64,000 nt of DNA. Origin: Larimichthys crocea (Eukaryota > Chordata > Actinopteri > Sciaenidae). This document shows positions 1 through 14,480 of the stretch, piece by piece. The stretch is taken from positions 14,251,760 through 14,315,759 of the forward strand of contig NC_040027.1 in the NCBI RefSeq assembly GCF_000972845.2, in the 5' to 3' direction. The stretch's first letter is position 1. Each line of letters opens with the position of its first letter. Both the position numbers and the translations under genes were made by a program. The notes under the pieces were generated by a model, which saw only the letters and a program-made list of their open reading frames with translations, was not told where the DNA came from and ran no database searches.

Positions 1-3000
1 CCCAGCATGGCAAATAGCCTGAGTCTATGTTGAGGCCTTCTTTCATTTTTGAACACTGATTAACAGATAATAGAAAGAGAGGAGAAAATAAAGGTGCACT
101 GCTGTCAGTGCATCCATATCAGTTCCTTGATTTGGATGTTTTACAAAGCTCCATCAGGTTACATGACAGGAAGAAAAGATAAATATTCAATAAAAAAGGT
201 TAAATTAATACTTACCTAAAGTTAACTTTTGCATTTCATTTGGACCACACATAATTCTTTCTGACAGTAATGTTTTCTTCTCAGGACCACTGCATGTTGT
301 CTTGAGCTGACAATAATGTGGCGTGGGAGAGCTGCACATATTGACTGTGAGCTGACCACAGTATTTACTGCCCAGAGGCTCCACTTCCAGATGACTGCAG
401 ACAACTGCTTCGCTTGACCTTGGCTTGACTAGCAGGCCGAGACCTGACCTGTCAAGTACGGTTCACGGGGATGTTTAAGGTCGATGATGGAGAGTTTCAG
501 CCGAGTCTGTTTGGTGCTTGTTGAGCTTGAAAGTGATAGTATGTGCATAAATCAGTGTGACATGTGGCTGTCGTTTCTAAAAGTTTCAAAGCCTTGACCT
601 TCTACATCCAGATCTAAGACAAAGCTTCACATGAATAACTTGTGGTTCATAGGCTCACACTTGGGGTTAAGAGTTGGCATGCAAAGTTACAGCTGAGTGC
701 AACTAGTAGTACACATCCTGCAAATAGGAGAAAAGACATTTTAAAAGTTTTGTTTTGTTGGGGAATGCACATTTGCTTTCCAGTAGAGAGTTTCATGGGA
801 GTTTTTTTAGCAGGACTGAACAAGCCTTCATCACCAGTGTGTAGGTGAGAAGGGTGTGATGGAAGTCCTCCGTACATCTCCAGCGTCTATCCAGAAAACC
901 ACATATTTAAAGAAGATAGTTTGAGTATGAAGATTGAGAAAGGAGGTGCGTAGTTATTTACAGTAGCATAAGACTGTCCTTTACTGTGTAACTGTTCCTG
1001 AAAAAGGGTCTTAAGACTGGAGATTTCCCAATCAGAATTAGCTCACTGTCCCAAAAACAGGACTTTGACTTTGGTGGCAGCGAAGCTGGATTGTCAACCA
1101 GCAAAGTGGGCAACTGCCCCAAGATCCTAGACCATGATCCCAGATTCATGAGGACCATGAAATATCCTTCCTTGAATGGTAGTTCAATCTGTAAGATGAT
1201 CCCTGTGTCAAAATCTAGTTTTGTACCTTAGTATAGGAACACAATGCACAAAGAGCGCTCACCTGGGGCAGGTTAATCCAACTACGGCTCTACAAATGGT
1301 TCATGATTACTGCACCATACTAAAAAACTGCAAAACCTCACAGTGTATAGGGACATACAGTATTCAATAAGAGGCCGAATCAGTGTCAGAGCAGAGACAA
1401 TGAGATGCATGGAAATATTTCAAAATGTTTACATTGCTCCTGAGGCTGAAACGCAGCTGCAGTTAAGTATGCAAAGCTGGAAAGTAACAGGAGGCTTTGC
1501 AGACATTAGTGGTACAAAGATTGTAGAAATACCACTTGGGTAATAACTTGGTATTAAATCATAACAGCAGAATGGGGGATACAAGCAGCTCAAACAAGAC
1601 TTTCGCCTTGTATTCTTTCCCCATGCCCCACATTTAAGCACACAAAACGTTTCTCCCCTCGGGGCTCAACCTCAAGTGGTCCTCATGAGTTCAGTTATGG
1701 TGCAAATATCAGACAGGGCTAAGAGCTGTATTAGTGTACTTAAACAAACCTAGTAATGGGTTTTGTCCAGAGGGAGAGATAATCCAGCCACTAAGTGGCA
1801 GTGTTGTTCCAGTGATGATACAATACCAACAGAGCATGCAGAGTGGGACCAGCGGGAGCAAATCCATGTTCTACACGTGAGATTACAACATGCTTAACTC
1901 ACCAGCCAACCTTTGTGTATAAACCAACACCCAGAACAACAGAATATAATATATTATCACTAAAGCTCACTGTACGCTTGCCCTTACTCTCTTTCTTACC
2001 TAATTCTGTTTCATCTTTCTCACATCACCTCTGACTATAAAGCCGACAAGCCCTCCTGGCAGATGTCATTACCAATCCAGACTGTTTCTCTGTGACATAT
2101 CGTGTCACCATGGACATACTGACTGCTCCCACTTGGCCCATCCACGTAGCACAAGGCACAGATCAGATATCATACAATTCATCATAAATTGTGATGTTTC
2201 TGACTCATCTGAGTTGCACTTTAGCCTTGAGCTCGAGTGAAACTGGCACTGAAAAGTAGCCAGAAAACGATTGCTTTGATATGTTGTACTAACAGGAGGA
2301 GGATGAAAGCCAAATCAGAGTTGATGAATTAAGGGTGGCAAGTAACACATTTATTCTTAACTGCTGCCTTTTAGCAAGGCAGTATATTTCGGGCTTTCCT
2401 GCCACGCTCATTTGATATTACGTAACCTCAATAAACTCTATCAGGAACTTGTTTTTAGAACAAGCATCAGCATTTTTCTCTCTTGTTACTCATTTTACAA
2501 TAGAAAAATGAAACTTCGACACACAGATACAGATGTTTTACTGGATATTTCATCATGGGAGTTTCACTCGAGGTGAGTAATATTAGCGGGGTTTCCTGGA
2601 AACATACAACCTCTGTCACTATGACTGGAAGGATAAAGGTATTAGTGAATGTTGAGGGTTTCCTCATGATACCACTGCTACTCTGGTGCTGCAACAATGA
2701 TTTCCCTTTTGGTAACTACATGTTTCCCCGTGGTACTGAGGTGTCACTGGCATGTGTGTGAAGTCCTCAGGGAAACATAAACACATGCAGTCACTCTGGG
2801 AAAAGCCTGCTCTGCAAAGTGCCAACACTTTTCTCTCTTTTAGCATCAGCAGCATTTCACCTTAATTTGATGTCAAAGTAAAACTTCACATGAAAGACAA
2901 ATGAGGCCTAATTTATGGTGCTCTATGTCTTTGTGTCTCCGGTTTGCCTGAGGTGAAACAGCCATTCAGGAATTCCTACAAACAATGCTCCACCTCTACT

Positions 3001-4598
3001 AAGTAGAAGTTCACAGATTTGTCATGCAATGCCTGTAGGAATACAGTGAATTTTCTGCTCTGCCGCAAAATCGCTTTATGCTCCACTGGCATTCCTCTTG
3101 CCCGTTTGTTGGGGCAGTGCACAGCCTCATGTGATTTATTGAGCTTGATTGCGAGACGAGCAGCAATTCACTGCCTCCCTGCCATCATTAACAGTGTGTA
3201 ATCCTGAAACAGGCCTAATTTTTTATTGTTCGTTCCCTTCATTTCTTGCTGAAATGTGTTTTTCTCCACAGCTCAGATTCTAGTCTCGACATATGCCCTT
3301 GTTTAGTCGAAAAACTTTTTCGTGTGCAATTGTGGAACATTAAACCAGTAAGGTGCATGTGAGGATGTTGTCTCTGGTACGCCTCCATCACATCATCGCC
3401 CACAGTGTCACTTCTAACAGAGGAGAAGGCAGCAAACACTTCCTTTTCAAGTGATTTCTTTGGGAAATGAAAGGCATTGTGAGAGAGAAACCCAGAAAAT
3501 GAGGAGGAATTACAACAAGGTAGCCACGCAAGGCACCGGGACTTGGAGATGATGAAAAAGAAGCCCACTTTAGAACAGAGAGCCCTACAAGTCCCCATGT
3601 TATCAAAGCCAATGCAGGAGGCAAAGCTCCTCCCAACTTTCAGTCATTTCATGCCCTCACATAGCTTCTCATCTCCGCAGAGAGGTGAAGTTTGAAAACA
3701 GATAAATAGTTCACCCCATTTAGCGGCAAAGTCGAACACCTTTATTTCCCCACGAATGTTTGTTCATTGTAGCTGGGTGGCGCCTCATCCAGAATTTGTG
3801 CCTTTGCTTGTTTGTAAAAAGGGATGTGCAATGGCTACTAAAAATAGCTCCATTGACCCACTTTTTCAATAGGACTCACTGGCATTGTTAAAAGGAATAG
3901 ATCACATCACACAAGACCTTTAACAGAAACCTCTAGTCATCATCTTTTCAATATAGTCTTGAGCTTACGACGACAATACCCGCAACATGCTTTTCTTGTA
4001 TTTAAATGTTCAGCTAGGCCAGTCTCTGGTTTCAATCAGTTTACTACAAAGGCCATGCATTGTGGTTTCTCCAGTGTCAATAATCTACTTGAACATGGAC
4101 AGGACTGCCTTGAAAATACTCTCATACTAGCGCTGTAATAACACGTCTTTATTATGTGTCTTTTATTAGTGAGACCCAGTCTCCAGGCTGGTGATTTCAG
4201 GGACCATGGGTACTTGAACTGTAGAGGGTACTAGTGCAGTTACTGGAAAGATTAATCGGCTAATTAGAAAAAGGAGGAAAATAACCATCCAAAGTAGTGT
4301 TATGCTGATCTATAGTAAAAATACAGCTACAATGATCACTAAGCTATACCTGCTTCAATAAGCTACTGCACAGGATACACCTCCCACCAACCTGAGTCAG
4401 TTGTAATACCTTAACATCATGTGAGAATGCATGGAAATAATTACCTTAAAGTGATGAATAGGCCTACATGGTTGAAATTGTTAGCTAAGAGAGGAAAAAC
4501 ATTTGAAATAATATGGCAAATGTAATTGGATAAACCATTTAAATAATTTGCTGAATATAACAGATTAACAGGCGAATAAATTAGCTAAAAGTACTGGA

Positions 4599-4880
4599 TT
4601 AAAGGAGCAGGGTGTAGAATTTTGATCTAGTGGTGTAATTGTGTATTGCGATGGTCTTATTTCACCCTGTACTGAACGAAAAACTATATACCCAAAAAGG
4701 GCTATGTACATGCCAACGGTTAGTTTATCCGTTCTGGGCTCATTCTAAGGTAACAAAAACAGAATAATCCTTATTTTCAGGAGCTTATACACTAATAAAA
4801 ACATAGTTATACATGTCATATTCTATTTGTACCATATTCTGCAAATAGAGCCTGATAAATCTGACACACTGAACCTTTAA
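4599..4880. mobile_element. MITE-like element
   Basis: The left end TTAAAGGAGCAGGGTGTAGA and the inverted right end TAAAGGTTCAGTGTGTCAG face each other. They match the TTAAAGGTCCAGTGTGTAGG termini of a fish MITE family, also seen at 38938. About 280 bases, no coding capacity. Confidence 0.65.
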
Positions 4881-5424
4881 TGGTTTAAAGATGCAGCTTC
4901 TCTCACTCCAAGTGTTTGTGGTAAGAATGCACACTTGACCAAATCAACAGTGACTATTTAATTGTATGAAAACATACTCAACAAAATATCAACTTTTTGT
5001 GGTGTTGCTAAACATCCACTTTAAAATCAACTTAAATTAACACTTTTGGAACATGATTGGTGTTGATGGAGGAATTTGAGCTCATGGGGATTTTGAAGTA
5101 TAATGAAAACCACTGACCTGCAGGGGAGCTGTAGGGACATGTGTAAGCCATTTAGTTGTTTAGATCAGTGGCTGAGTAAAAGGTCCAAAGCAGTGGAGGG
5201 CAGTAAATGGCATGTATCCAGGACAGTCTGCTGACTTTTCTCTTTTCTGATTGAAGTCTCTGGACTCTTCTCGGAGCGGAGTGATAAATCAAAAGCTACA
5301 AAAGGGGAGCTTAGAAATTCTTCCAAAGAAATCTAGGCATGGGGATACAAAACAAAGGCTAATAAAATGCACTTTATAATACTCAGAGGATTCATTATCT
5401 TCTCTTCCTACAGTTCATGCTGCA

Positions 5425-5425
<1 letters not shown>

Positions 5426-5462
<37 letters not shown>
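5426..5462. repeat. (TA)n microsatellite
   Basis: Uninterrupted TA run of about 18 units. Confidence 0.97.
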
Positions 5463-5464
<2 letters not shown>

Positions 5465-8084
5465 TGCTTTGTTAAAGATCTGCTAAACCCACATTATTAT
5501 GTACTCATGAATGGTTCTGCAATAATAAAGACCCTCTGAACTAAACATTTTCTCCAAAGTGAGCTGCAAGTCATCTAATAGAGGCGATGATAAGTGTAAA
5601 ATCCTGGACAACTCCCCTGACACCTTCTTGTAGATCTGAATCCAGAGAGTGCGCTCTGAAGTGCTGCACTTTCATGGGAGAAAAAAAAAAGAGGCCTGCT
5701 CCTATGGCAACAGAAAATCAGTTTAAATGAAGACAAACAGGAGGCCTCTGAACCTCCACCTACGCGCGCACTAAAAAACACAACCTCCTTTCACAAATCC
5801 ATCAATGCGGTAACTTTGTAGACTCGCTGACTGCTAATGGCTCGTAGCATGCACCGCTTAAATAGGTCACGACTGGGAATAATTGTATTAACTGCTGTAA
5901 ATAGAAATAAACAGGGGAAAGTGAAGAACAGTAATGGCTTGTCGGGATCTATTCAGAGGCTTTCTCAGAAAACGGCGGAGAAGTCTTGAGGGAGGCACTC
6001 AGTGTCACAATTTGGCTTTTTGTAAAAAACTGCCATCTGCTTAAAAAAGCCAATTATGAACAGAGAGAGACGGGAAAGTAAGAAAAAGTGTCTTTAGGAC
6101 TGGAAGTTTAAAACCTGATAACATTCTTCAGAAAATGAGCTTCAACAATGTTCACTCATATCTGAATTACAAAGATAATATGACTTTGGAGCTCTTATTC
6201 TACTTTACCTTACGTCTCTGACCTATTACACAGAATGCATTAAAATGTGATTAAGTGGTCGGTAAGTCAGAGTGTGGAATTATTGAGGAGAATATGAACT
6301 GAAACATTTAGTTATTTAATGTAACCAGGCCAGTCCACTGTCTCTCTGTTTTTCTGGATCTTCCCTACAATGTTTGAATGTCATGACTGATTCTGAGACA
6401 CAATGCCAAGAACAAGCTGTTCCCTGAGCAGCCCACAAATATGTGCAGTGGAGGCTTTTGCAGTGAAACAGCAGGAAGTTGATCAGTTCTTCAATCGACC
6501 AAAAGTCAATCCAGCTGGTCAGATGCACACACATAAAACACGTTGAGCAATACACTGTTGTGCTCTCTGTGTGGTTTCACGGTGTCAGATGAATCCCTTG
6601 TAGCCGACTGTTATTTCCTGGTTTCTTTGCAAACATATCTCGAGGCCCTTCTATCTTGGGAGCTACATTTACTCGACAGCACATTTGTAATGTTTGCTGG
6701 TCAAGCTCCGCTACTATCTCTGGCTGGCGAGAGCAAGGTATTCTTTAAATGTTTGAACAGATGGCTCCCAAGAAGTCTGGAGGTAAAAATAAAAACATGT
6801 GCGTAAGTCCTGAGAGCTCAGAATGCTATCTATTCTTCATCCCTTATCACCTCTGGGATCCTGGCCTCGGGGCTGATGGTTTTGGAAGCACATGCACACT
6901 TGGCCAAAAACAACAGCCAAATGGTAATATATAATTTTGAGGTTGCCTACAGTATGAAAGCATTCCACTTTGAACGGTATTGTAGATGCAAATCATGACT
7001 TGAAAACCCTCAATTGCATTCTGAACGTCTGCAGAAACACAATTTAAATTCTGAACTTAAAATATTGTTCATGTCTACTAAGAGCGAGAGTGCAGTAACA
7101 TTCACTGAAATACAGTTTTAACTTTTTAATGGTGCTATCCAGAAAAAAAAAAAAGCAATGGGATTTTATTCTTTTTAATTTCTTTGCTCCTTTGGGCATC
7201 CCCAGAGCCACGCTGGAGGCTGTAAGTTCAGTAATGGTCAGGATAAAAATATCAAAGAGCCACATGTGCAATGCGGTCTGATTGGACTTTAACATCTGTG
7301 TGGTGGTGGTGGTGGTGAAACAGCACAGTAGCTTTGATGGTCGATGAATCTTCCTCTTGTGGTATTTGGTACAAACTTGTCTTCAAATACAAGAAAACTA
7401 AATATTATCTACACATGTTTGTTTATCGTGTGGTGTGTTGAAGTTGTATTGCCCCCAGTGATCAGAGTGAAGTGGTCATTGTTCACAACTGTTATTGTGC
7501 TATTGTGTCTGTTGGTTGGTCAACCGCTTATATTCATGGTCCTCAGAGGATGAACTGACTCCCACTGACTTTTCCTCTGGCAGTACCATGAGGTTTAAAT
7601 TTGTGATTTTGTCTGTGAAGGAACACTCATTTCCCTTTCAGGATTAAGCGAGAGCCAAACAGCCAAACATCACGCAAACAAGACACAGCAGCCAGCTAAT
7701 ATTACTTACAACAGCAAGGAGTCAAGCTTGGCGCCTGTCTTTCAACCGTTTATTTCACAAAGCTCTTTCCAACGACTACATGTCAGTCTCAGATTTACTA
7801 CTTCTGTCCTGTGGCTTCTTGTTTGGTCACTCTCCTTTCTTTCTTCTCAGTTTCCTCTGTTAACGTTCCCTTCCATATTTAAACAATACCCATCTCCCTG
7901 CTCTCTATGATGGCCAGCTTTTCACTCGGCCATTCAGAACAACCATTAATATCCTGTGTAGTCTGACAACACATCTTACAAGCTAGTTCTGTCTGAGCAT
8001 AACCCAACCTAACAGAGCTGCTCATAAGGCTGTTGACTTTCACTCTTGTTACAAAAGCATTACAAATTCATCAGACTTTTTCTG

Positions 8085-8420
8085 TCACAGCTAGTGTGAA
8101 CAGGGCAACGGGGATAAGACCCAAATGTCGAGGCAGAATGTGACAGTTCAGTGATTTATTGCTGAAGTGCAGGTATTTATATAGCCATATGGGCTACAGG
8201 CAGGCGGACAGGCAGGTTCAGGTGGATTCCAGATAGCAGGTCTGGCTACAAGGCTTGAAAGCAGGACATGAGCAACAATGCAACTTTGACAAACTGACAG
8301 ACAAACAATTGGTGTGGATTGGTGTGGAGAGCCGCTGATTGTTGGAACGGGTGTGAAGATGTGTGGGTCAGTTTGATGAAGAGGGAAGAAGGGGTGGAAC
8401 GACACCTAGTGGGAAGCAAA
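8085..8420. repeat. Probable dispersed repeat
   Basis: Segments such as CAGGCGGACAGGCAGGTTCA, GTGGATTCCAGATAGCAGGT and GAGAGCCGCTGATTGTTGGA resemble a fish interspersed repeat I have seen often. Class and exact ends are not clear. Confidence 0.4.
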
Positions 8421-10224
8421 GGCAACATAGGTGCCTAAGGAAACAGAAATGTAGTTTTAGACATGAAGAGTGAAAGGAGACAGACTGTGGCATTTTGGAG
8501 GGTTTCATTTCCATCATTCTTTCCAGTAAAGCCCTCCGAAATGAAACCAAAAAGAAAAGCTGCAAAAGAAAAAAACACCCGAAAAAGCTCTACTGAACAG
8601 TTTAGAAACCCATTAAAAGACTGCAAATCATTACATTTTAATTGTAACCAAGCAACCATAGTAAATTTTGACTTCCTCGTAGGTCTAAGAGTCTATACAA
8701 CCCCTCCACAGCTACATCAGGCCTGTAGAGACATTACTAATAGTGCTCCAGGACCCCAGTGTCTCTCTTCCTCATCCTAAATCACCAGGCTGGCCAAATG
8801 GCCCTGGAGAAAAACATTTGACAGAAACAAAACATAGATCTCTCCAGTTTTTTCAATGTATGCCTGGGGTACATGCGAGATGAAGACACAGTGTGAAGGG
8901 TGACATGTATAAAACATGAGCAGATTGGGAGAGCGAGGTAAGCACTGAGCACTGCCTTGGAGAAAAGACTAAATATAAAGTATATGTCTGATTTATGACC
9001 CCTAAGATTTTAACGTGACGATTTTAGGCTGCTACAGTATTTCAGACAGTACATATAGTACACTGAGAGTAGTAGCACGACAGAGGTAACCTCCATTCAC
9101 ACAGCAGAGATGTACAGCGAGTACATCTTGTCATCAGAGACAGAAGGCTTGTATGGAAACAATAGGAACGTTTTTCAGATAACACAGGAATAACGTGAAA
9201 TCTGTGTTAGGATGGTAGAAAAAAAAAAGAACATTATTCACATTGTTGGAGTCCTGCATTAAGTCTTTGCCAATCAAAGGATACAAGATAAGAGAGCTGA
9301 CAGCTACACAGGAAAACACATTACTATTTCAGCTGGCGTTGCTGCTTCCGTGCCACTCCGCAACCATTTTGAGTCATCCCCGTCTTAATTGTTAATGATT
9401 TCTTCAAATGCGATGCGGTATCGCTCACACTTTCCCTCAGAAGGTGCCACATTCCAAGATGTAAATCCGAGGTTAATCCACAAATTAGGTTTCCGCAGGC
9501 GGTGTGCGTGGATATTGTGAGAATGGGAAAGTATGCCAGGAGCATGAGAGTGTGCTGTCAGCCATGCAAACCTGAACCACAGACTAGATCTTCAAAATGA
9601 CTTTGATCATGTAGTTCTGAATCATTTACCAGTGAGATGGAGGGCATGAGAAACACGCGTGGCCGGTGAGCGATGTGGAAGCTAATGCTAAAAACACGGA
9701 AAGCATGGTTATCCTCAAAAGGGCTAATTAAAAATTAAGAAGAGCTGGTTTTCTAGGGGTCTGATCAGACACACAAACATTAAGGAACAATTCTATAAAA
9801 CCTGTATGAAAGAGGGAAATGTGACCACCCAAAAAAGTCACGATCGACTCAAGTTCAAGCTCATACTTTAACTTCACACAACCGGGTGTAGGCAGCAATC
9901 ACTGGACGTACAGTAGATACATACTGTGTGTGTGCACAGCGAGACAGCGAGGGCAAAAGAAAGCAGACTAATAAGATGCAGGTTCCAGGTGTGCACCAAG
10001 ACATTGTATTGCTCAAACAACACCCATGTAAAAGAATTGTTGGCAGCATCTTGCGTGTTGTATATCGAAGTTCATTATTTTTGTCTGGGATGGGGGAAAA
10101 AGTTTGTAGAAGTTGTCTGGCAGCCAACCTCCATATCGATAGCTGTTGTCTTGAGGTCTCTTCCTCTCTTTGGGAACCTGCTCCAGCAGGCGAGACAGCA
10201 AAAACAAAAAAAAAGCTCATTTAG

Positions 10225-10411
10225 TGGCACCCGGGTAGCTCACCTGGTCCAGCTGGCACCCCGTATACAAAAGGATACTTCCTTACCACAATGTCCTGGG
10301 TTCAATTCCAGACTGTGTCCCTGGTTTCATGTCATCCCAGCTCCCATTTTCCTGTCTCGCTATAGCTGTCCTATCCAACAAAGGCATTGAAGACCCCAGA
10401 AAAAAAAAATT
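10225..10411 (+). mobile_element. tRNA-derived SINE
   Basis: Head resembles a tRNA. An A-box-like TAGCTCACCTGG lies at 10236-10247 and a B-box-like GGGTTCAATTCC at 10298-10309, the usual tRNA spacing plus a few bases. It ends in a sequence close to the CTATC(A)AAYAAAGGCA tail seen in a family I recognise from many percomorph fish, followed by an A-run. Open frames of 98 to 154 codons at 9926-10390 overlap it and are not genes. Confidence 0.8.
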
Positions 10412-12251
10412 AAACAAACACAACATGCTGATATATAGATTGTATGTGATACAAACGTTTGTTATTAATATCATTTTATACTATTTTTGATAAACACTGT
10501 AAATCATTGTACCTGTATGAGAATACGTGAATTTGACAATGAGCTGAAAGACACTAAAATGGACTGCTTTCCAAAAACTACAGGTTTGTCGGCTTCGCAC
10601 AGCGTTCATTGGATAAAAGAGATGGCAAGGCACATAAAGAAGAGCGTCGTGGAGCTATTTGAAGGCATTTCAGGAGTAAACAAATCTAATATCTGGTAAG
10701 ACATTTCCCAAAATACCAGTAATCAGAAACTCTGAAATTTCTCTGAACACTAGTCAGTTCAGATGATCAAGTGCATTGTGTTTTCCTGCACTAACACTGA
10801 CATTTAAAGGAAAGTCAACAGATTTATGAGACAAGCTGTTGTAAGGGTTTGCCTGTTGGAATCAACACAAAGAGTTAAGCTGCCGATTTTAGCCACAGAT
10901 GTCAGTTTATAAAGCACTTCCTCTCAGTTTTATGTGCCTGTGCTAAAGCGTGAGCCATGTCTCACAATACAATGAACAGTTGGACACCTACCAATTGCAA
11001 CTTCTTAACTGTAGATACCTTGAATAGTGACGGTCAAAGAACGACAGGTTGCTAGGAGACTGTCGCAGAAAGAGCCCAAGGAAGGCATTAATGCTGACCT
11101 TTAGCAGACGACAAGGTAAGAAAGTGAAAATGATGTATCACGTTGCTCATGCATCAGAGATAAAAAAAAAAAAAGGAAATAAGTTTTGTTTTGTGACTAA
11201 ATGATGGAGAATCAATGAAGCAGAGTCACGAAGTTAACACTATAGATTTGATACTAACATCAGATACTTGAATCACTGTTTCCATGACTCATGGCATAAA
11301 CAACACGTCACACTGTGGGTCTAAAACACACAAGTGTTGACACAAACACATTGTCTTTCAGTAACCGATGCTGAAAGTTTGATTCAAGTTCCCTAAATTC
11401 TGGTATGACTTTTAAAATGCACACCAGACACGCTGACCGCTGCTGCAGACCACAACATCATATTTGAAATTGCAGGAGAGTTTCCATCAACATCCATGCA
11501 GAGTTGTGTGTGGGCCCTTTAGTTGAACTGTGTACGAAATGTACCTCAAATATGAATCACCCCAGTGCCGAGAGCCGCAGTGTGAAAGTCTGGTCATATA
11601 CTGTACAAGAATGTATTCAAATCAAGTCACTCATCCGTCTCTGTGACATGTAGTGATGTGAGAGCGAGCGCTCTGTTCATGTGAGAAGAAGGGACTAAAC
11701 TTTGCTGGATGGATTTCTAAATCTGTGATAAGAAACGACACAAGAAGGATTTAGGTTTTAAGACAGCAGCATGTGTGGGTGTCAGTTTGCCACTTTTCTG
11801 ACAAGTGGTCTAAATATTTCACATGGCCTACATTCAGGTGATCGAGACATTTTGCTAGCATTAATTAATAACACCTAATCTTCCATATCACAGTGTGTAA
11901 CACTTCCAGGAAACTCATCATATTCTTATATAGGCATCTGATATTCGAATACTTTGCGTCCATCAGAAACTCTTGGATCGAGTACACACAGAAATACTTT
12001 ACCATCTCGTGAAATACTATCAGTATTTATAAATACGTAGGAAATGCTGTTGAATGTCATCTCCAACCAGATGAATCTCTTGGCTGGCAGGTGAAAAGAA
12101 GCAGCTGGTGACTCCATGGACTCACATGGCTGTCGACGCTCTCTGCAGGCCAACGGGAGTTAAGTAGCATCTGGAAAGGACTGTCGCGTAAAGGGGAAAA
12201 GGTCATTCCAAACTGGGAATAAAAATGGCCTAACTGAAATCTAAAAACATC

Positions 12252-12340
12252 TAGCCAGAGTCAGGCTAGCTGTTCTAGCCTGACTTCTAGTCTTTATGCT
12301 AAGCAAAGCGCACAGAAGTGAGAGTAATACTGATCTTATC
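12252..12340. repeat. Dispersed repeat fragment, same family as 35670
   Basis: AGTCAGGCTAGCTGTT and CTAGTCTTTATGCTAAGC correspond to the left part of the family. An exact 11-bp inverted repeat lies inside it (12259-12285). Confidence 0.5.
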
Positions 12341-14174
12341 ATTTAAGTTGACAAAAAAAAAAAAAAAAGCAAATGTCAAACAACCCCTATAAGGAGCTTT
12401 AATTAAATTATTACTGCTCTCAGGTTAAAAAAAAAAAAGAGCTGATAAAATTAGCCATGTTCTGTGAGAGGGTTTGTTTTGCATCTGAGGATTTAGAGAT
12501 TTGTCACAGTCTGACAGGAACAACATGTAATTAAGCGTTCAAGTGAAAAAAAAAGTGAGCGGACAAAAATAATAACAAAAATACAGTAGTAGTGGTAAAC
12601 TGGATAGTCTGTAATTTAAGTTAACATTTATTATGAATGACCTCAGAAGTAGCTCATAATTACAAATAAATTAGTATTAAAAAGATAATTAATAAATCAC
12701 CTCTTAAGGATCGGTAATTACAGTATTAAGGTGTTCATTGTATTGCATGCACTTTTACTTATTTATATTTAATTTTACTCCCTCATAGTCACATGAGTAT
12801 GTAATGTGTCATACATGAATTCATATATCAAATCACGCATAGTCATGCATTAATTAAATACGAATCTCATAATAAACAATTCACAAGCTGAACAATGAGG
12901 CGGCCAAACTCTCTTTTCAACTGTTAAGTGTCACTTGGTTAGAGCAACCACAACGTGATAGTTTAACTTTTTAGGAGAACAATGAATTTGTCTATCAAAG
13001 ATCCAACAGCACAAACACCCGTTCACTAAATTATGTTGCATTCAAAGCACAGCTACTACACACAGCCTTGGAGACATAATCAATAATGTTGATTACACCA
13101 TAAAGCATAGAAGAACATTGAGAGAAAGAAAACAACTCACCAAGGTAAAAACCTTCCAGAAACAAAGACACTATTGATATTAAAAATAGTCACTTTGGTT
13201 GATTCATTTCTTCTTTGCTTGAAAAAAATATTAGACATCTAAACTGTAAGACTTTAAAAACAAGCACGGTGTTTCTGCCATTGATTGAGTCCAATACTTG
13301 GTTGTTTCTGCTAATTTATTGCACTCTCGAGAAAAATAACCCACTCAAAAACAAAGACAGAGTGTAAAATCTGAATAATTTTCAGTGAGGAGCTGATTTC
13401 TGTAGCAGTAGCATTGTGTTGATACCTTTTCACTTAATCCACTCTGTGAAGTGAATAGACCCAGTCATGATCGTACACACAACCTGTGACATTCAGCTGT
13501 TTATACACAAATGTTGGAGTGGTAATCCACAAAATCCCCCCCAAATCCCCTTAATCACAGCTGGTTGATCCTGAACGAAATACAGTCTAAACCACTCACT
13601 CGGGCGTTTGATAAACTGGAGACATCAGAGTAAGAGAGGACGCGGGAAGACGACTAGAGTGGGTTAATGGAACAGCTTAACACCGTTTCACTGTCATGCA
13701 AAGTTGAATCATCAATGTACTGTAACAATACACCCTGGTTTCTACAGATGGATAATCATGTTTTGTGGGCATTTGGTCATAAACCGAAGTAAGACAGATA
13801 CAAATTTGGACCCGATGCTTCATGAAAAATCAGGGGAGTCGATACAATTCATCCTGTGGGGAATGTGAATTTATCTCAAATTTCAAGGCAATTCAGCCAA
13901 CAGTTATTGACACATTTAATTTAAAACCACAAATTTCAAATTCATTGTGACTCTCAAGGAAAAGTCCAACATTATGATTCATCATCTGGGGATCATGAAT
14001 GCACAAAATTTGATTCAATCCATAATGTAGATGTTGAAATATTTCACTAGATAAGTGAGAACTTTCCATGGCAATCCATCAGAGAGTCAAAAGTGTTGAA
14101 ACAAATGACTATGTAGACTGATAGCATATAATTGAGGCAAAATTGAAACATTGCTTAACTTTAACTCAACTTTG

Positions 14175-14480
14175 TTTAAAGGACCAGTGCGTAGGATTTA
14201 GGGGCATCTAGTGGTGTAGTTGCTGATTGCAACCCAATGGGCTCACGCATGTCCTCCTTGCAAAAGGCCCAATCTAGAGCCACTGTTTAGTTAGTTAGGT
14301 TAGGGGTGAGGTGTTGGATGTTACTTCTATGAAACAATGATAAAATAACTTCATTTCGCTGCGCTTCCTTATTCTCATTCACTGTCTACGTCGCATGACC
14401 ACTGCTTGCACTTGCACTGTCTTGCTCTCTCACTGGACTCAGACCAAAGGAAACTTCTTTGTGTCTCTGTTTTGCAGCAT
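14175..14480. mobile_element. MITE-like element, left part
   Basis: TTTAAAGGACCAGTGCGTAG followed by GGCATCTAGTGGTG is the left end of the same family as 38938. I could not place its right end, so the end coordinate is approximate. Confidence 0.5.

Noticed and set aside
3239..3598. 119-codon open frame on the minus strand
   Set aside because: No recognisable domain, no good start or splice context, and an overlapping alternative frame; chance open frame.
9926..10390. 154-codon open frame on the plus strand
   Set aside because: It runs into a tRNA-derived SINE and its translation resembles no protein family; low complexity and no splice-consistent partners.
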